This document shows, piece after piece, positions 6,354 through 14,427 of a stretch of 16,851 nucleotides of DNA. The notes below the pieces were generated by a model. That model did no database searches. It was not told where the DNA came from and saw only the letters and a list, made by a program, of their open reading frames with translations. The translations under genes and the position numbers were made by a program. The stretch comes from CAZTDU01 sp050248795 (GTDB lineage: Bacteria > Pseudomonadota > Gammaproteobacteria > Burkholderiales > SG8-39): NCBI GenBank assembly GCA_050248795.1, contig JBFWRS010000062.1:1-16851 (forward strand), written 5' to 3'. Every line of letters starts with the position of its first letter. Position 1 is the stretch's first letter.

Positions 6354-8318
6354 TCAGGACGCCTTCAGCATGGGGATGACGAAGATGAACAGCGTCATGA
6401 CCGCGAACACGCCGATGATCATCGTGAAGGCGTACTGGTAGATCAGGCCGGTCTGGAACAGGCGGACGATGCCGGCAAACCAGCCCACCAGGCGCGCCGA
6501 GCCGTTCACCGCGAGGCCGTCGATCAGCGCGACGTCGCCGCCGCGCCACAGCCCCCTGCCGATCAGCCGGGCGCCGCCCGCGAACAGCATCTGGTATAGC
6601 TCGTCGAAGCCGTACTTGCGCTCGACGATCGCGTAGAGCACGCCGAAGCGCTGCGCCACGCGCCTCGGCAGGTCGGTGCGCACCGTGTACAGGTACCAGG
6701 CGAGCACCGCGCCGGAAAGCGCCAGCCAGAAGGGCGGCGTCGAGAGGCCGTGGCCGATGAACCCCATGATGCCGGTGTAGCCTTGCGCCATCTGCGCCAT
6801 CGCGCCGTGACCCGGGAGGATGGCGATGCTGGCGCCGAAATAGTCGCCGAAGAGCGCGCTGCCGATGAACCACCCGGCCGCCACCGACGGAACGGCGAGG
6901 AGCACCAGCGGCACCGTCACCACCGCCGGCGATTCGCGCAAGCCCTCGAGCGTGTGCCTGTCCATGCGCGGCGTGCCGTGGAAGGTCATGAAGATGAGCC
7001 GGAACGAGTACACGCCGCCGGCGAACACGCCGGCGAGCAGCAGCCACCATGCCAGCCCCGCGCCGGGCGTCGTCGACAGGTGAACCGCCTCGATGATCGA
7101 GTCCTTGGAGAAGAAGCCGGCGAACGGCGGCAGGCCGGCGTTGGCGAACGCGCCGATCAGCATCGTCCAGTAGGTGATGGGCATCCACTTCTTCAGCCCG
7201 CCCATGCGCCGCATGTCCTGCTCGTGGTGCATCGCGATGATTACCGAGCCGGCGCCGAGGAACAGCACCGCCTTGAAGAAGGCGTGCGTGGCAAGGTGGA
7301 ACATGCCCGCCGGGTAGGCCGAGGCGCCGAGAGCCGCCGTCATGTAGCCGAGCTGCGACAGCGTCGAATAGGCCACCACGCGCTTGATGTCGAACTGCGT
7401 GATGGCGACCAGCGCCATCGATGCCGCGGTGAGCGCCCCGATCAGCAGCACCACCGACAGCGCGGTCTGCGACAGCTCGAACAGCGGCGACATGCGCGCG
7501 ACCATGAATATGCCCGCGGTCACCATGGTCGCGGCGTGGATCAGCGCGGAGATCGGTGTCGGGCCTTCCATGGAGTCGGGCAGCCAGACGTGCAGCGGGA
7601 ACTGCGCGCTCTTGCCCATGGCGCCGACGAACAGGCACAGGCAGATCACCGTGATCAGCAGCGAGGCGCCGCCCGGGAAAACGTCGATGGTCGTCGCGGC
7701 CATCGCGGGCGCCTGCGCGAACACCGCGCCGTAGTCGAGCGTGCCGAAGTGCGCCAGCACCAGCGCGATGCCGAGGAGGAAGCCGAAGTCGCCGACGCGG
7801 TTGACGAGGAACGCCTTCAGGTTGGCGAAGATCGCGCTCGGGCGCGTGTACCAGAAGCCGATCAGCAGGTACGACACCAGCCCCACCGCCTCCCAGCCGA
7901 AGAAGAGCTGCAGGAAGTTGTTCGCCATCACCAGCATCAGCATCGAGAAGGTGAACAGCGATATGTACGCGAAGAACCTCTGGTAGCCGGGGTCGTCCTT
8001 CATGTAGCCGATGGTGTAGACGTGGACCATCAGCGACACGAAGGTGACGACGACCATCATCAGCGCGGACAGCCGGTCGATGAGGAAGCCGATCTCGAGC
8101 TTCGTGCTGCCGCTGGTGACCCAGGTGTAGATGCTGCCGTTCCAGGTGTTGCCGGCGAGCACGTCGGCGAACACCACACAGGACGCGACGAACGACACCA
8201 GCACCGCGAGGATCGTCACCCAGTGTGCGCCGGCGCGCCCGATCGCGCGGCCGAACAGCCCCGCGACGATGGCACCTGCGAGGGGGGCGAGCGGAACCAG
8301 CAGATACAGGCTCTTCAC
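6354..8318 (-). CDS. nuoL: NADH-quinone oxidoreductase subunit L (distal antiporter-like membrane subunit)
   Basis: NuoL is the most distal proton channel of complex I. In structures its long lateral C-terminal helix runs along the membrane arm. This protein has 654 residues, many membrane helices, E143 in FFGWEAVGLVSYLLIGFW, K236 in GAMGKSAQFPLHVWLPDSM, H261 in SALIHAATMVTAGI, K349 in HAFFKAVLFL and K405 in GFFSKDSIIE. The first, second and last appear to match E. coli E144, K229 and K399. The start is a GTG at 8316-8318, supported by AAGGGA at 8326-8331 (7 bases upstream). The nearer ATG at 8324-8326 runs into a stop after three codons. The gene lies 4 bp after nuoK and 3 bp before nuoM. 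Confidence 0.97.
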   Translation of the reverse strand: MKSLYLLVPLAPLAGAIVAGLFGRAIGRAGAHWVTILAVLVSFVASCVVFADVLAGNTWNGSIYTWVTSGSTKLEIGFLIDRLSALMMVVVTFVSLMVHVYTIGYMKDDPGYQRFFAYISLFTFSMLMLVMANNFLQLFFGWEAVGLVSYLLIGFWYTRPSAIFANLKAFLVNRVGDFGFLLGIALVLAHFGTLDYGAVFAQAPAMAATTIDVFPGGASLLITVICLCLFVGAMGKSAQFPLHVWLPDSMEGPTPISALIHAATMVTAGIFMVARMSPLFELSQTALSVVLLIGALTAASMALVAITQFDIKRVVAYSTLSQLGYMTAALGASAYPAGMFHLATHAFFKAVLFLGAGSVIIAMHHEQDMRRMGGLKKWMPITYWTMLIGAFANAGLPPFAGFFSKDSIIEAVHLSTTPGAGLAWWLLLAGVFAGGVYSFRLIFMTFHGTPRMDRHTLEGLRESPAVVTVPLVLLAVPSVAAGWFIGSALFGDYFGASIAILPGHGAMAQMAQGYTGIMGFIGHGLSTPPFWLALSGAVLAWYLYTVRTDLPRRVAQRFGVLYAIVERKYGFDELYQMLFAGGARLIGRGLWRGGDVALIDGLAVNGSARLVGWFAGIVRLFQTGLIYQYAFTMIIGVFAVMTLFIFVIPMLKAS

Positions 8319-8322
8319 CGCG

Positions 8323-8634
8323 TCATCCCTTCAGGCTGTCGAGGTCGTCGACGTTGATGGTGTTGAGGTTCCTGAACAGCACCACCAGGATTGCCAGGCC
8401 GATTGCCGACTCGGCGGCCGCCACCGTGAGGATGAAGAACACGAACACCTGGCCCGCGATGTCGCCCAGGTAGTACGAGAAGGCGATGAAGTTCATGTTC
8501 ACCGACAGCAGCATCAGCTCGATCGCCATCAGCAGGATGATGACGTTCTTGCGGTTCAGGAAAATGCCGACGACGCTGATCGCGAACAGCAGCGCGGCCA
8601 GTACGAGGAAGTGCGACAGCGACAGCGGCGTCAT
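8323..8634 (-). CDS. nuoK: NADH-quinone oxidoreductase subunit K
   Basis: NuoK is a small three-helix subunit (103 residues here, the usual size) that forms part of the proton path between the quinone site and the antiporter-like subunits; the mitochondrial homologue is ND4L. Two membrane glutamates essential in E. coli (E36 and E72) are present as E39 in MAIELMLLSVNMNF and E75 in TVAAAESAIGLAILV. The ATG at 8632-8634 overlaps the nuoJ TGA as ATGA and is preceded by a strong GGAGAAGG. The last codons (CTG AAG GGA TGA) supply the ribosome-binding site for nuoL. Confidence 0.97.
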   Translation of the reverse strand: MTPLSLSHFLVLAALLFAISVVGIFLNRKNVIILLMAIELMLLSVNMNFIAFSYYLGDIAGQVFVFFILTVAAAESAIGLAILVVLFRNLNTINVDDLDSLKG

Positions 8635-9230
8635 TGGTCCTTCTCCGCCGGCATGCGCACCAGCTCGACGCTGTCGGCGCGCCGCTGGCGCACCTGTCGC
8701 GACGGATCCTGGCGCTTGACGTCTTTCCTGCCGCGCAGCGTGATCGCGATCGCGGCGACGATCGCCACCAGCAGCACCACTGCCGCGATCTCGAACGCGT
8801 ACACGTATTCGGTATAGAGCAGCCGCCCGAGCGCCCTGGTGTTGCTGTAACCGGGCCCAGGGTCGCGCGGGGGCGTGGACGAGAAGCCGAAGTAGCGCCC
8901 GGCGAGCACCATGGCCATCTCGACCACCATCAGGATGCCGACCGTCGCGCCCAGCGGCAGGTATTGCCAGAACCCTTCGCGCAGGCGGTCGACGTTTATG
9001 TCGAGCATCATGACGACGAACAGGAACAGCACCATCACCGCGCCCACGTAGACCAGCACCAGCGTGATGGCGAGGAACTCGGCCCGCAGCAGCAGCCAGA
9101 TCGCCGACGCGGTGAAGAACGCGAGCACCAGGTACAGCGCGCTGTGCACCGGATTCCTCGCCGTGATGACGCGCAGCGCCGCGAACAGCATCACGGCGGC
9201 GAAGAAGTAGAAGACGGCGGTCTCGAACAT
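8631..9230 (-). CDS. nuoJ: NADH-quinone oxidoreductase subunit J
   Basis: NuoJ (ND6 homologue) is a five-helix membrane subunit near the quinone chamber; its third helix is known to change conformation during turnover. The 199-residue protein has the conserved block AITLVLVYVGAVMVLFLFVV (residues 54-73), which corresponds to that helix, and a last helix within residues 141-166 with E147. A positively charged tail of about 30 residues follows. It begins with ATG at 9228-9230, 4 bp after nuoI, with only a short AGGT as ribosome-binding site. The 3' end encodes AEKDQ, whose codons hold the GGAGAAGG used by nuoK. Confidence 0.96.
   Translation of the reverse strand: MFETAVFYFFAAVMLFAALRVITARNPVHSALYLVLAFFTASAIWLLLRAEFLAITLVLVYVGAVMVLFLFVVMMLDINVDRLREGFWQYLPLGATVGILMVVEMAMVLAGRYFGFSSTPPRDPGPGYSNTRALGRLLYTEYVYAFEIAAVVLLVAIVAAIAITLRGRKDVKRQDPSRQVRQRRADSVELVRMPAEKDQ
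8639..8646 (-). promoter_or_regulatory. Ribosome-binding site GGAGAAGG for nuoK, inside the end of nuoJ
   Basis: On the minus strand GGAGAAGG lies 4 bases before the nuoK ATG counted from its last G (8 from the end of GGAG). It is read in nuoJ as part of the codons for Ala-Glu-Lys-Asp. It supports the nuoK start and indicates coupling with nuoJ. Confidence 0.75.
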
Positions 9231-9234
9231 CGCG

Positions 9235-9726
9235 CTACCTGTACGCCGCGTCCTCGGCGCGGTCTTTCGCGATCTGCTCTTCGTAGCGGTCGCCGACCGC
9301 GAGCAGCATCTGCTTGGTGTAGTACAGGTCGCCGCGCTTCTCGCCGTGGTATTCGAGGATCCGCGTCTCGACGATCGAGTCCACCGGGCAGGATTCCTCG
9401 CAGAAGCCGCAGAAGATGCACTTGGTCAGGTCGATGTCGTAGCGCGTCGTGCGCCGCGTGCCGTCCTCGCGCTCGGCGGTCTCGATGGTGATGGCCAGGG
9501 CCGGGCACACGGCCTCGCACAGCTTGCAGCCAATGCAGCGCTCCTCGCCGTTGGGGTAGCGGCGCAGCGCATGCAGGCCGCGGAAGCGCGGGCCCTGGGG
9601 CGTCTTCTCCTCCGGAAACTGCACCGTGATCTTGCGCGCAAACAGCATGTGCCAGCCGGTGAGCTTCAGGCCGCGGAACAGCTCGAGCAGCAGGAACGAG
9701 CGGAAGAACTCGACGACGCGCGTCAC
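9235..9726 (-). CDS. nuoI: NADH-quinone oxidoreductase subunit I (8Fe ferredoxin-type subunit)
   Basis: NuoI carries two [4Fe-4S] clusters (N6a and N6b) that pass electrons from NuoG towards NuoB in the arm joining the cytoplasmic and membrane parts. The ligands are C64, C67, C70 and C74, then C103, C106, C109 and C113. Each set is a classic CxxCxxCxxxCP ferredoxin motif. The conserved block ARKITVQFPEEKTPQGPRF (residues 30-48) is also present. I chose the GTG at 9724-9726, which overlaps the nuoH stop as GTGA and gives 163 residues, close to the family norm of about 162. GGAG 9 bases upstream supports it. The open frame extends much further upstream, but that is antisense-like shadow of nuoH, not NuoI. 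nuoJ follows after 4 bp. Confidence 0.96.
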   Translation of the reverse strand: MTRVVEFFRSFLLLELFRGLKLTGWHMLFARKITVQFPEEKTPQGPRFRGLHALRRYPNGEERCIGCKLCEAVCPALAITIETAEREDGTRRTTRYDIDLTKCIFCGFCEESCPVDSIVETRILEYHGEKRGDLYYTKQMLLAVGDRYEEQIAKDRAEDAAYR

Positions 9727-10802
9727 GACCAGATGCTCCACGGCGTCTGCATCCACGCGCCGACGACGACGATCCAGACGATGGTGAGCGGTATGAACAC
9801 CTTCCAGCCCAGGCGCATGATCTGGTCGTAGCGGTAGCGCGGGAATGTCGCCCTGATCCACAGGAACATCGACACGATGATGAACATCTTCGCCAGCAGC
9901 CACAGGATCGGCGGCACGGTGTCGAGCACCGGGCTGGAGACGGGCGCCTGCCACCCGCCGAAGAACATCAGCGCGGTGAGCGCGCTGATCAGGATCATAT
10001 TCATGTACTCGGCGAGGAAGAAGAGCGCAAAAGCCATGCCGGAGTACTCGACCATGTGGCCGGCGACGATCTCGGACTCGCCCTCGACGACGTCGAATGG
10101 CGCGCGGTTGGTCTCGGCGACGCCGGAGATGAAGTACACCAGGCAGATCGGCGCGAGCGGCAGCCAGTTCCACGACAGGAAGTTCAGCCCCATGTCGGCG
10201 AACATTCCCCTGCCCTGCCCGTTGACGATGTCCGACAGGTTCAGGCTTCCCGAGACCATCAGCACCACCACCAACGCGAAGCCCATCGCAAGCTCGTACG
10301 ACACCATCTGCGCCGCGGCGCGCATCGCGGCGAGGAAGGCGTACTTCGAATTCGACGCCCAGCCCGCGATGATGACGCCGTAGACGCCGATGGAGGTCAG
10401 CGCGGCGAGGTAAAGCAGCCCGGCGTTTATGTCGGCCAGCACCACCTCCGGCGCGAACGGCACCACCGCCCAGGCGGCGAGCGCCGGGATGATCGCCATC
10501 ATCGGCGCGAGCACGTACAGCGCCGGGCTGGCGTTGCTGGGGACGATGATTTCCTTGAGGAACAGCTTGATGCCGTCCGCGATCGGCTGCAGCAGGCCCA
10601 TCGGCCCGACGCGGTTCGGCCCCAGTCGGATCTGCATCCAGCCGATGACCTTGCGCTCCCACAGCGTCAGGTAGGCGACCGACAGCATCAGCGGCACCAC
10701 GATGGCGACGATGAAGGCCAGGCTGGTCACGGTCTCGTACACCGCGGGGCCCCAGACCGGGCCGAACCAGCCCGCGGTGCGATCGGTGAGCCAGTTCAGC
10801 AT
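9723..10802 (-). CDS. nuoH: NADH-quinone oxidoreductase subunit H
   Basis: NuoH (ND1 homologue) forms the membrane part of the quinone chamber, where electron transfer is joined to proton pumping. The 359-residue protein shows the conserved loop ERKVIGWMQIRLGPNRVG (49-66), then QPIADGIKL (72-80), GWASNSKYAFLAAMR (147-161), ETNRAPFDVVEGESEIVAG (230-248) and RYRYDQIMRLGWK (322-334). The acidic residues E230, D236, E240, E242 and E244 are the expected ones for the so-called E-channel entrance. About eight membrane helices are visible. The ATG at 10800-10802 lies 1 bp after the nuoG stop, with GGAGAAGG upstream. The 3' end overlaps nuoI by 4 bp. Confidence 0.97.
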   Translation of the reverse strand: MLNWLTDRTAGWFGPVWGPAVYETVTSLAFIVAIVVPLMLSVAYLTLWERKVIGWMQIRLGPNRVGPMGLLQPIADGIKLFLKEIIVPSNASPALYVLAPMMAIIPALAAWAVVPFAPEVVLADINAGLLYLAALTSIGVYGVIIAGWASNSKYAFLAAMRAAAQMVSYELAMGFALVVVLMVSGSLNLSDIVNGQGRGMFADMGLNFLSWNWLPLAPICLVYFISGVAETNRAPFDVVEGESEIVAGHMVEYSGMAFALFFLAEYMNMILISALTALMFFGGWQAPVSSPVLDTVPPILWLLAKMFIIVSMFLWIRATFPRYRYDQIMRLGWKVFIPLTIVWIVVVGAWMQTPWSIWS

Positions 10803-10803
10803 C

Positions 10804-13080
10804 TCAGGCCGCCTTCTCCGCGCCCAGCGCCTGCAGCGTCACGGTGCCGAACATCGGGCCCAGCGCGGCCGTGGACGCATGCGCCGCGGCAATGCGTACG
10901 CAGCCATCGGGCAGGCCGTCATCGAGCGCGCAGGCGAGGCGCGCCTCGCCTGCGCCCTGCTTCACCAGCAGCTGCTCGCCCTCGGCTACGCCCAGCTGCT
11001 TCATCAGGGCGGCGTTCAGCCACGCCTTCGGCGGCTGCGCGTCGCGCGTCTTCTGCAGCGGCGCGGAACGCCGCGCCAGCGCGTCGGCAAAGTGGATCGG
11101 CACGTCGGCCACCCTCTGGAAGACCCCCGCGGGCTGGATGCCCTGCACCGCCGGCGCCGCGGCTGCTGCAGGCGCAGAGGTGCGGTTCGACAGCAGCGCG
11201 GCAACGTCGCGGCCGGCGATGCACGCCGCGCGCACCTGCTCGACGGTCTCGAATTCGAAGCCTTTCAGGCCGAGCAGCGTGCCGAGCATGCGCAGCACCT
11301 TCCAGCCCGGGCGCGCGTCGCCGAGCGGCTTCACGCAGGCATGGAACGCCTGCACACGGCCCTCGGTATTGACGAAGCTGCCGGCGGTTTCCGTGAACGG
11401 CGCGATCGGCAGCAGCACGCTTGCGTACGCCGAGGCGACCGTCCTGAACGCCGAGAACTGCACGACGAAGTCCGCCGCGCACACCGCCGCCAGCGCGGCC
11501 TGCGGATCGGCGCAGTCGAGCTCGGGTTCCGCGTTCAGCAGCACGTATGCCTTGCGCGGCTGCTCGAGCATCGCCCGCGCATCCAGGCCGTGCGCGGCAT
11601 CGGCAACGTAGCCGCCGACCGAATTTGCCGCCTCGCCGAGGAAACCGAGCGTCGCGCCGAGGCTGTCGGCAAGCTGCTGCGCGATCGCATGCAGGCTGGC
11701 CGCCTGCGGATGCTGCTGCGCGAAGTTGCCGAGCAGGATCGCCACCTTCCTGCCGGACTTCAGGCTCGCACCGATCGGCGTGTCCATGATCCTGGCCAGC
11801 GCCGCCGGCAGTTCGGCCGGCGCGACCAGCTGCCGGTTCGCCACCGGCATCAGCGGATCATCGCTGCTGCAGCCAAGGAAGCTGATCTGCGCGCGGCGCT
11901 TCGCCGCCTGGCGCAGCCGGTGCGCGAGCAACGGATGGTCCTTGCGCAGGAACGAGCCGACCACCAGCACGCGGTCGCACTCGCCGAGCCCGGCAATCGG
12001 CATGCCCAGCCACGGAATTCCGGCGAGCTTGCCGTCCGCGGAGAAGTCCGACTGGCGCAGGCGGAAGTCGGCGCTGGCGCCGAGGCCGCGCGCGAGCTGG
12101 CCGGCGAGGTACAGCTCTTCCAGCGTCGAATGCGGCGTCGCGAGGATGCCGGTGCTGTTGCCGGCCGCGCGCAGCCCGGCGGCAACAGCCTCCAGCGCCT
12201 CCGGCCAGTCCACCTCGTGCCACTCGTGCTCGCGCTTCAGCATCGGGCGCGTCAGGCGTTCTTCGGATCCCAGCGCCTCGTAGGAGTAGCGGTCCTTGTC
12301 CGAGATCCAGCACTCGTTCACCGCTTCGTTCTCCAGCGGCAGCACGCGCATCACGCGGTCCTGCTTCACCTGCACGACCAGGTTGGCGCCCAGGCCATCG
12401 TGCGGCGACACGGACCTGCGCCGCGACAGCTCCCAGGTGCGCGCGGTATAGCGGAAAGGCTTCGAGGTCAGCGCGCCCACCGGGCAGAGGTCGATCATGT
12501 TGCCCGAGAGCTCCGAATCCACGGAGCGGCCGACGAAGGCGACGATCTCGGCATGCTCGCCGCGGCCGACCATGCCCAGCTCCATGACGCCGGCGATCTC
12601 CTGGCCGAAGCGCACGCAGCGCGTGCACTGGATGCAGCGGCTCATTTCCTCGGCGGCGACCAGCGGGCCGATGTCCTTGTGCAGGACGACGCGCTTTTCC
12701 TCGCCGTAGCGCGAACCGCCCTTGCCGTAGCCCACCGCGAGGTCCTGCAACTGGCACTCGCCGCCCTGGTCGCAGATCGGGCAGTCGAGCGGGTGGTTGA
12801 TGAGCAGGAACTCCATGACGCCGTTCTGCGCCTTCTTCGCCGCCGGCGAATGCGTGCGCACCTTCATGCCGTCGGTGACCGGCGTGGCGCAGGCGGGCAG
12901 CGGCTTGGGCGCCTTTTCCACGTCGACCAGGCACATGCGGCAGTTGGCCGCGATCGACAGCTTCCGGTGGTAGCAGAAGTGCGGCACGTAGATGCCGAGC
13001 TTGTTCGCCGCGTCCATCACGGTCGAGCCGTGCGGCACCTCGACTTCGCGGCCGTCGACTTCGAGCTTCAGGCCGCTCAT
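10804..13080 (-). CDS. nuoG: NADH-quinone oxidoreductase subunit G (75-kDa-type iron-sulfur subunit)
   Basis: NuoG relays electrons from NuoE/F to NuoI through several iron-sulfur clusters. In the 758-residue product the [2Fe-2S] N1b ligands are C36, C47, C50 and C64. N4 and N5 are served by H96, C100, C103, C109 and C149, C152, C155, C199. A degenerate molybdopterin-oxidoreductase fold follows (about 220-750), with ETAGSFVNTEGRVQ at 564-577. The extra cysteine cluster (N7) that E. coli and Thermus have after residue 220 is absent: this segment (221-256) contains no cysteine. The ATG at 13078-13080 overlaps the nuoF stop as ATGA, with a strong GGAGAAGG 8 bases away. The frame is open much further upstream, but that part overlaps nuoF and is not NuoG. 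The last residues are EKAA, and nuoH starts 1 bp later. Confidence 0.97.
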   Translation of the reverse strand: MSGLKLEVDGREVEVPHGSTVMDAANKLGIYVPHFCYHRKLSIAANCRMCLVDVEKAPKPLPACATPVTDGMKVRTHSPAAKKAQNGVMEFLLINHPLDCPICDQGGECQLQDLAVGYGKGGSRYGEEKRVVLHKDIGPLVAAEEMSRCIQCTRCVRFGQEIAGVMELGMVGRGEHAEIVAFVGRSVDSELSGNMIDLCPVGALTSKPFRYTARTWELSRRRSVSPHDGLGANLVVQVKQDRVMRVLPLENEAVNECWISDKDRYSYEALGSEERLTRPMLKREHEWHEVDWPEALEAVAAGLRAAGNSTGILATPHSTLEELYLAGQLARGLGASADFRLRQSDFSADGKLAGIPWLGMPIAGLGECDRVLVVGSFLRKDHPLLAHRLRQAAKRRAQISFLGCSSDDPLMPVANRQLVAPAELPAALARIMDTPIGASLKSGRKVAILLGNFAQQHPQAASLHAIAQQLADSLGATLGFLGEAANSVGGYVADAAHGLDARAMLEQPRKAYVLLNAEPELDCADPQAALAAVCAADFVVQFSAFRTVASAYASVLLPIAPFTETAGSFVNTEGRVQAFHACVKPLGDARPGWKVLRMLGTLLGLKGFEFETVEQVRAACIAGRDVAALLSNRTSAPAAAAAPAVQGIQPAGVFQRVADVPIHFADALARRSAPLQKTRDAQPPKAWLNAALMKQLGVAEGEQLLVKQGAGEARLACALDDGLPDGCVRIAAAHASTAALGPMFGTVTLQALGAEKAA
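10812..10819 (-). promoter_or_regulatory. Ribosome-binding site GGAGAAGG for nuoH, inside the end of nuoG
   Basis: Minus-strand GGAGAAGG lies within the last codons of nuoG (for Glu-Lys-Ala-Ala) and 9 bases before the nuoH ATG, counted from its end. The same 12-base context GGAGAAGGCGGC occurs before nuoG. Confidence 0.7.
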
Positions 13081-14426
13081 GCCGCCTTCTCCATGCGTTG
13101 CGGATGTGCAGATGCGCCAGCCCTTCCCCACTTCGGCTCGCTGTCGGCACCGCTCACCAGGCAATGCCGGTGCTCGATGTGGTGCTCGAACTCGGCGCGG
13201 AAGTTCTTCAGGAAGCTCTTCACCGGCAGCGCCGCCGCGTCGCCTAGCGCGCAGATGGTGCGGCCGGCGATGTTGTCGGCGACGCTGTCGAGCAGCGCGA
13301 GGTCCTCGGGCCGGCCCTTGCCGGTCTCGATGCGGTGCACCACGCGATACAGCCAGCCGGTGCCTTCGCGGCAGGGCGTGCACTGCCCGCAGGATTCCTC
13401 GAAATAGAAATACGACAGCCGCTCCAGCGCGCGCACCATGCAGGTGGTTTCGTCCATGACGATCACCGCGCCCGAGCCGAGCATCGACCCGGCCTTGGCA
13501 ATCGAGTCGTAGTCCATGTCGGTGGCCATCATGACCTCGGCGGTCAGCACCGGCATGGACGAACCGCCGGGGATCACCGCCTTCAGCTTCCTGCCGCCGC
13601 GCACGCCGCCCGCCATCTCGAGCAGCGTCGCGAAGGGCGTGCCGAGCTTCACTTCGTAGTTGCCGGGTCGGTTGACGTGGCCGGTCACCGAGAAGAGCTT
13701 GGTGCCGCCGTTGTTCGGCCGGCCGAGCGCGAGGAAGGCTTCGCCGCCGTTGCGGATGATCCATGGCACCGCGGCGTAGGTCTCGGTGTTGTTGATCGTC
13801 GTCGGCTTGCCGTACAGGCCGAAGCTCGCCGGGAACGGCGGCTTGAAACGCGGCTGGCCCTTCTTGCCCTCGAGCGATTCCAGCAGCGCTGTCTCCTCGC
13901 CGCAGATGTAGGCACCGTAGCCGGGATGCGCGTACAGCTCGAACGAGAAGTCCGAGCCGAGGATGTTCGCGCCCAGCAGCCCGGCCTTGCGTGCCTCCTC
14001 CAGCGCCTCCTCGAACTGCTCGTACACGGCCCAGATCTCGCCGTGTATGTAGTTGTAGCCGGCGGTGGAGCCGGTGGCGTAGCCGCCGATGATCATGCCC
14101 TCGATCACCGCGTGCGGGTTGTAGCGCAGGATGTCGCGGTCCTTGCAGGTGCCCGGCTCGCCCTCGTCCGAGTTGCAGACCATGTACTTCGCCCCGGGGA
14201 ACTGGCGCGGCATGAAGGACCACTTCAGGCCGGTCGGGAATCCCGCGCCGCCGCGCCCGCGCAGCGCGGACTTCTTTAGCGTGGCGATGATCTCGTCGGG
14301 CGCTACCTTTCCGGTGACGAGTTTCCTCAGCGCCTCGTAGCCGCCGCGCTTTTCGTAGTCGGACAGGCGCCAGTTGCGGCCATCGAGGCCGGCCATCAGG
14401 ATCGCGTCGGGGCCGTAATCGATCAT
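13077..14426 (-). CDS. nuoF: NADH-quinone oxidoreductase subunit F (NADH- and FMN-binding subunit)
   Basis: NuoF oxidises NADH: it binds NADH and FMN and passes electrons to its [4Fe-4S] cluster N3. In the 449-residue protein RGRGGAGFPTGLKW (56-69) binds FMN, and NSDEGEPGTCKDRDIL (85-100) and GYGAYICGEETALLESLEG (169-187) belong to the nucleotide pocket. The N3 ligands are C346, C349, C352 (ESCGQCTPCREG) and C392 (TICALGDAAALP). The ATG at 14424-14426 lies 1 bp after the nuoE stop, with GGAG 10 bases upstream inside nuoE. The conserved part ends near residue 421 (EFEHHIEHRH). The last 28 residues, rich in Ala, Gly, Ser and Pro, look unlike the family and end EKAA. The 3' end overlaps nuoG by 4 bp. 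Confidence 0.97.
   Translation of the reverse strand: MIDYGPDAILMAGLDGRNWRLSDYEKRGGYEALRKLVTGKVAPDEIIATLKKSALRGRGGAGFPTGLKWSFMPRQFPGAKYMVCNSDEGEPGTCKDRDILRYNPHAVIEGMIIGGYATGSTAGYNYIHGEIWAVYEQFEEALEEARKAGLLGANILGSDFSFELYAHPGYGAYICGEETALLESLEGKKGQPRFKPPFPASFGLYGKPTTINNTETYAAVPWIIRNGGEAFLALGRPNNGGTKLFSVTGHVNRPGNYEVKLGTPFATLLEMAGGVRGGRKLKAVIPGGSSMPVLTAEVMMATDMDYDSIAKAGSMLGSGAVIVMDETTCMVRALERLSYFYFEESCGQCTPCREGTGWLYRVVHRIETGKGRPEDLALLDSVADNIAGRTICALGDAAALPVKSFLKNFRAEFEHHIEHRHCLVSGADSEPKWGRAGASAHPQRMEKAA
13085..13092 (-). promoter_or_regulatory. Ribosome-binding site GGAGAAGG for nuoG, inside the end of nuoF
   Basis: Minus-strand GGAGAAGG is read in nuoF as part of ATG GAG AAG GCG and stands 4 bases from the nuoG ATG at its near end (8 from GGAG). 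It fixes the nuoG start despite the longer open frame upstream. Confidence 0.8.
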
Positions 14427-14427
14427 G

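Noticed and set aside
4854..8357. Long + strand open frames opposite nuoM and nuoL (4854-6599 and 6750-8357)
   Set aside because: The translations are His/Arg/Glu/Gln-rich and low in complexity, with no ribosome-binding site or domain. They are the antisense image of hydrophobic membrane-protein codons.
9727..10662. NuoI as a 475-residue protein starting inside nuoH
   Set aside because: The extension is the shadow of nuoH. The GTG at 9724-9726 gives the usual length and N-terminus.
10702..13407. Very long open frame (about 900 codons) on the + strand opposite nuoG and nuoH
   Set aside because: It lies antisense to well-supported nuoG and nuoH. Its translation is dominated by Arg, His, Gln, Glu and Ala with no recognisable domain, as expected when high-GC third-position bias suppresses stops on the opposite strand.
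13081..14223. NuoG as a 1139-residue protein using the far upstream start in the same frame
   Set aside because: The extra 381 residues overlap nuoF in another frame and read as Arg/Ala-rich nonsense. The ATG at 13080 has a strong ribosome-binding site and gives the family's normal N-terminus.
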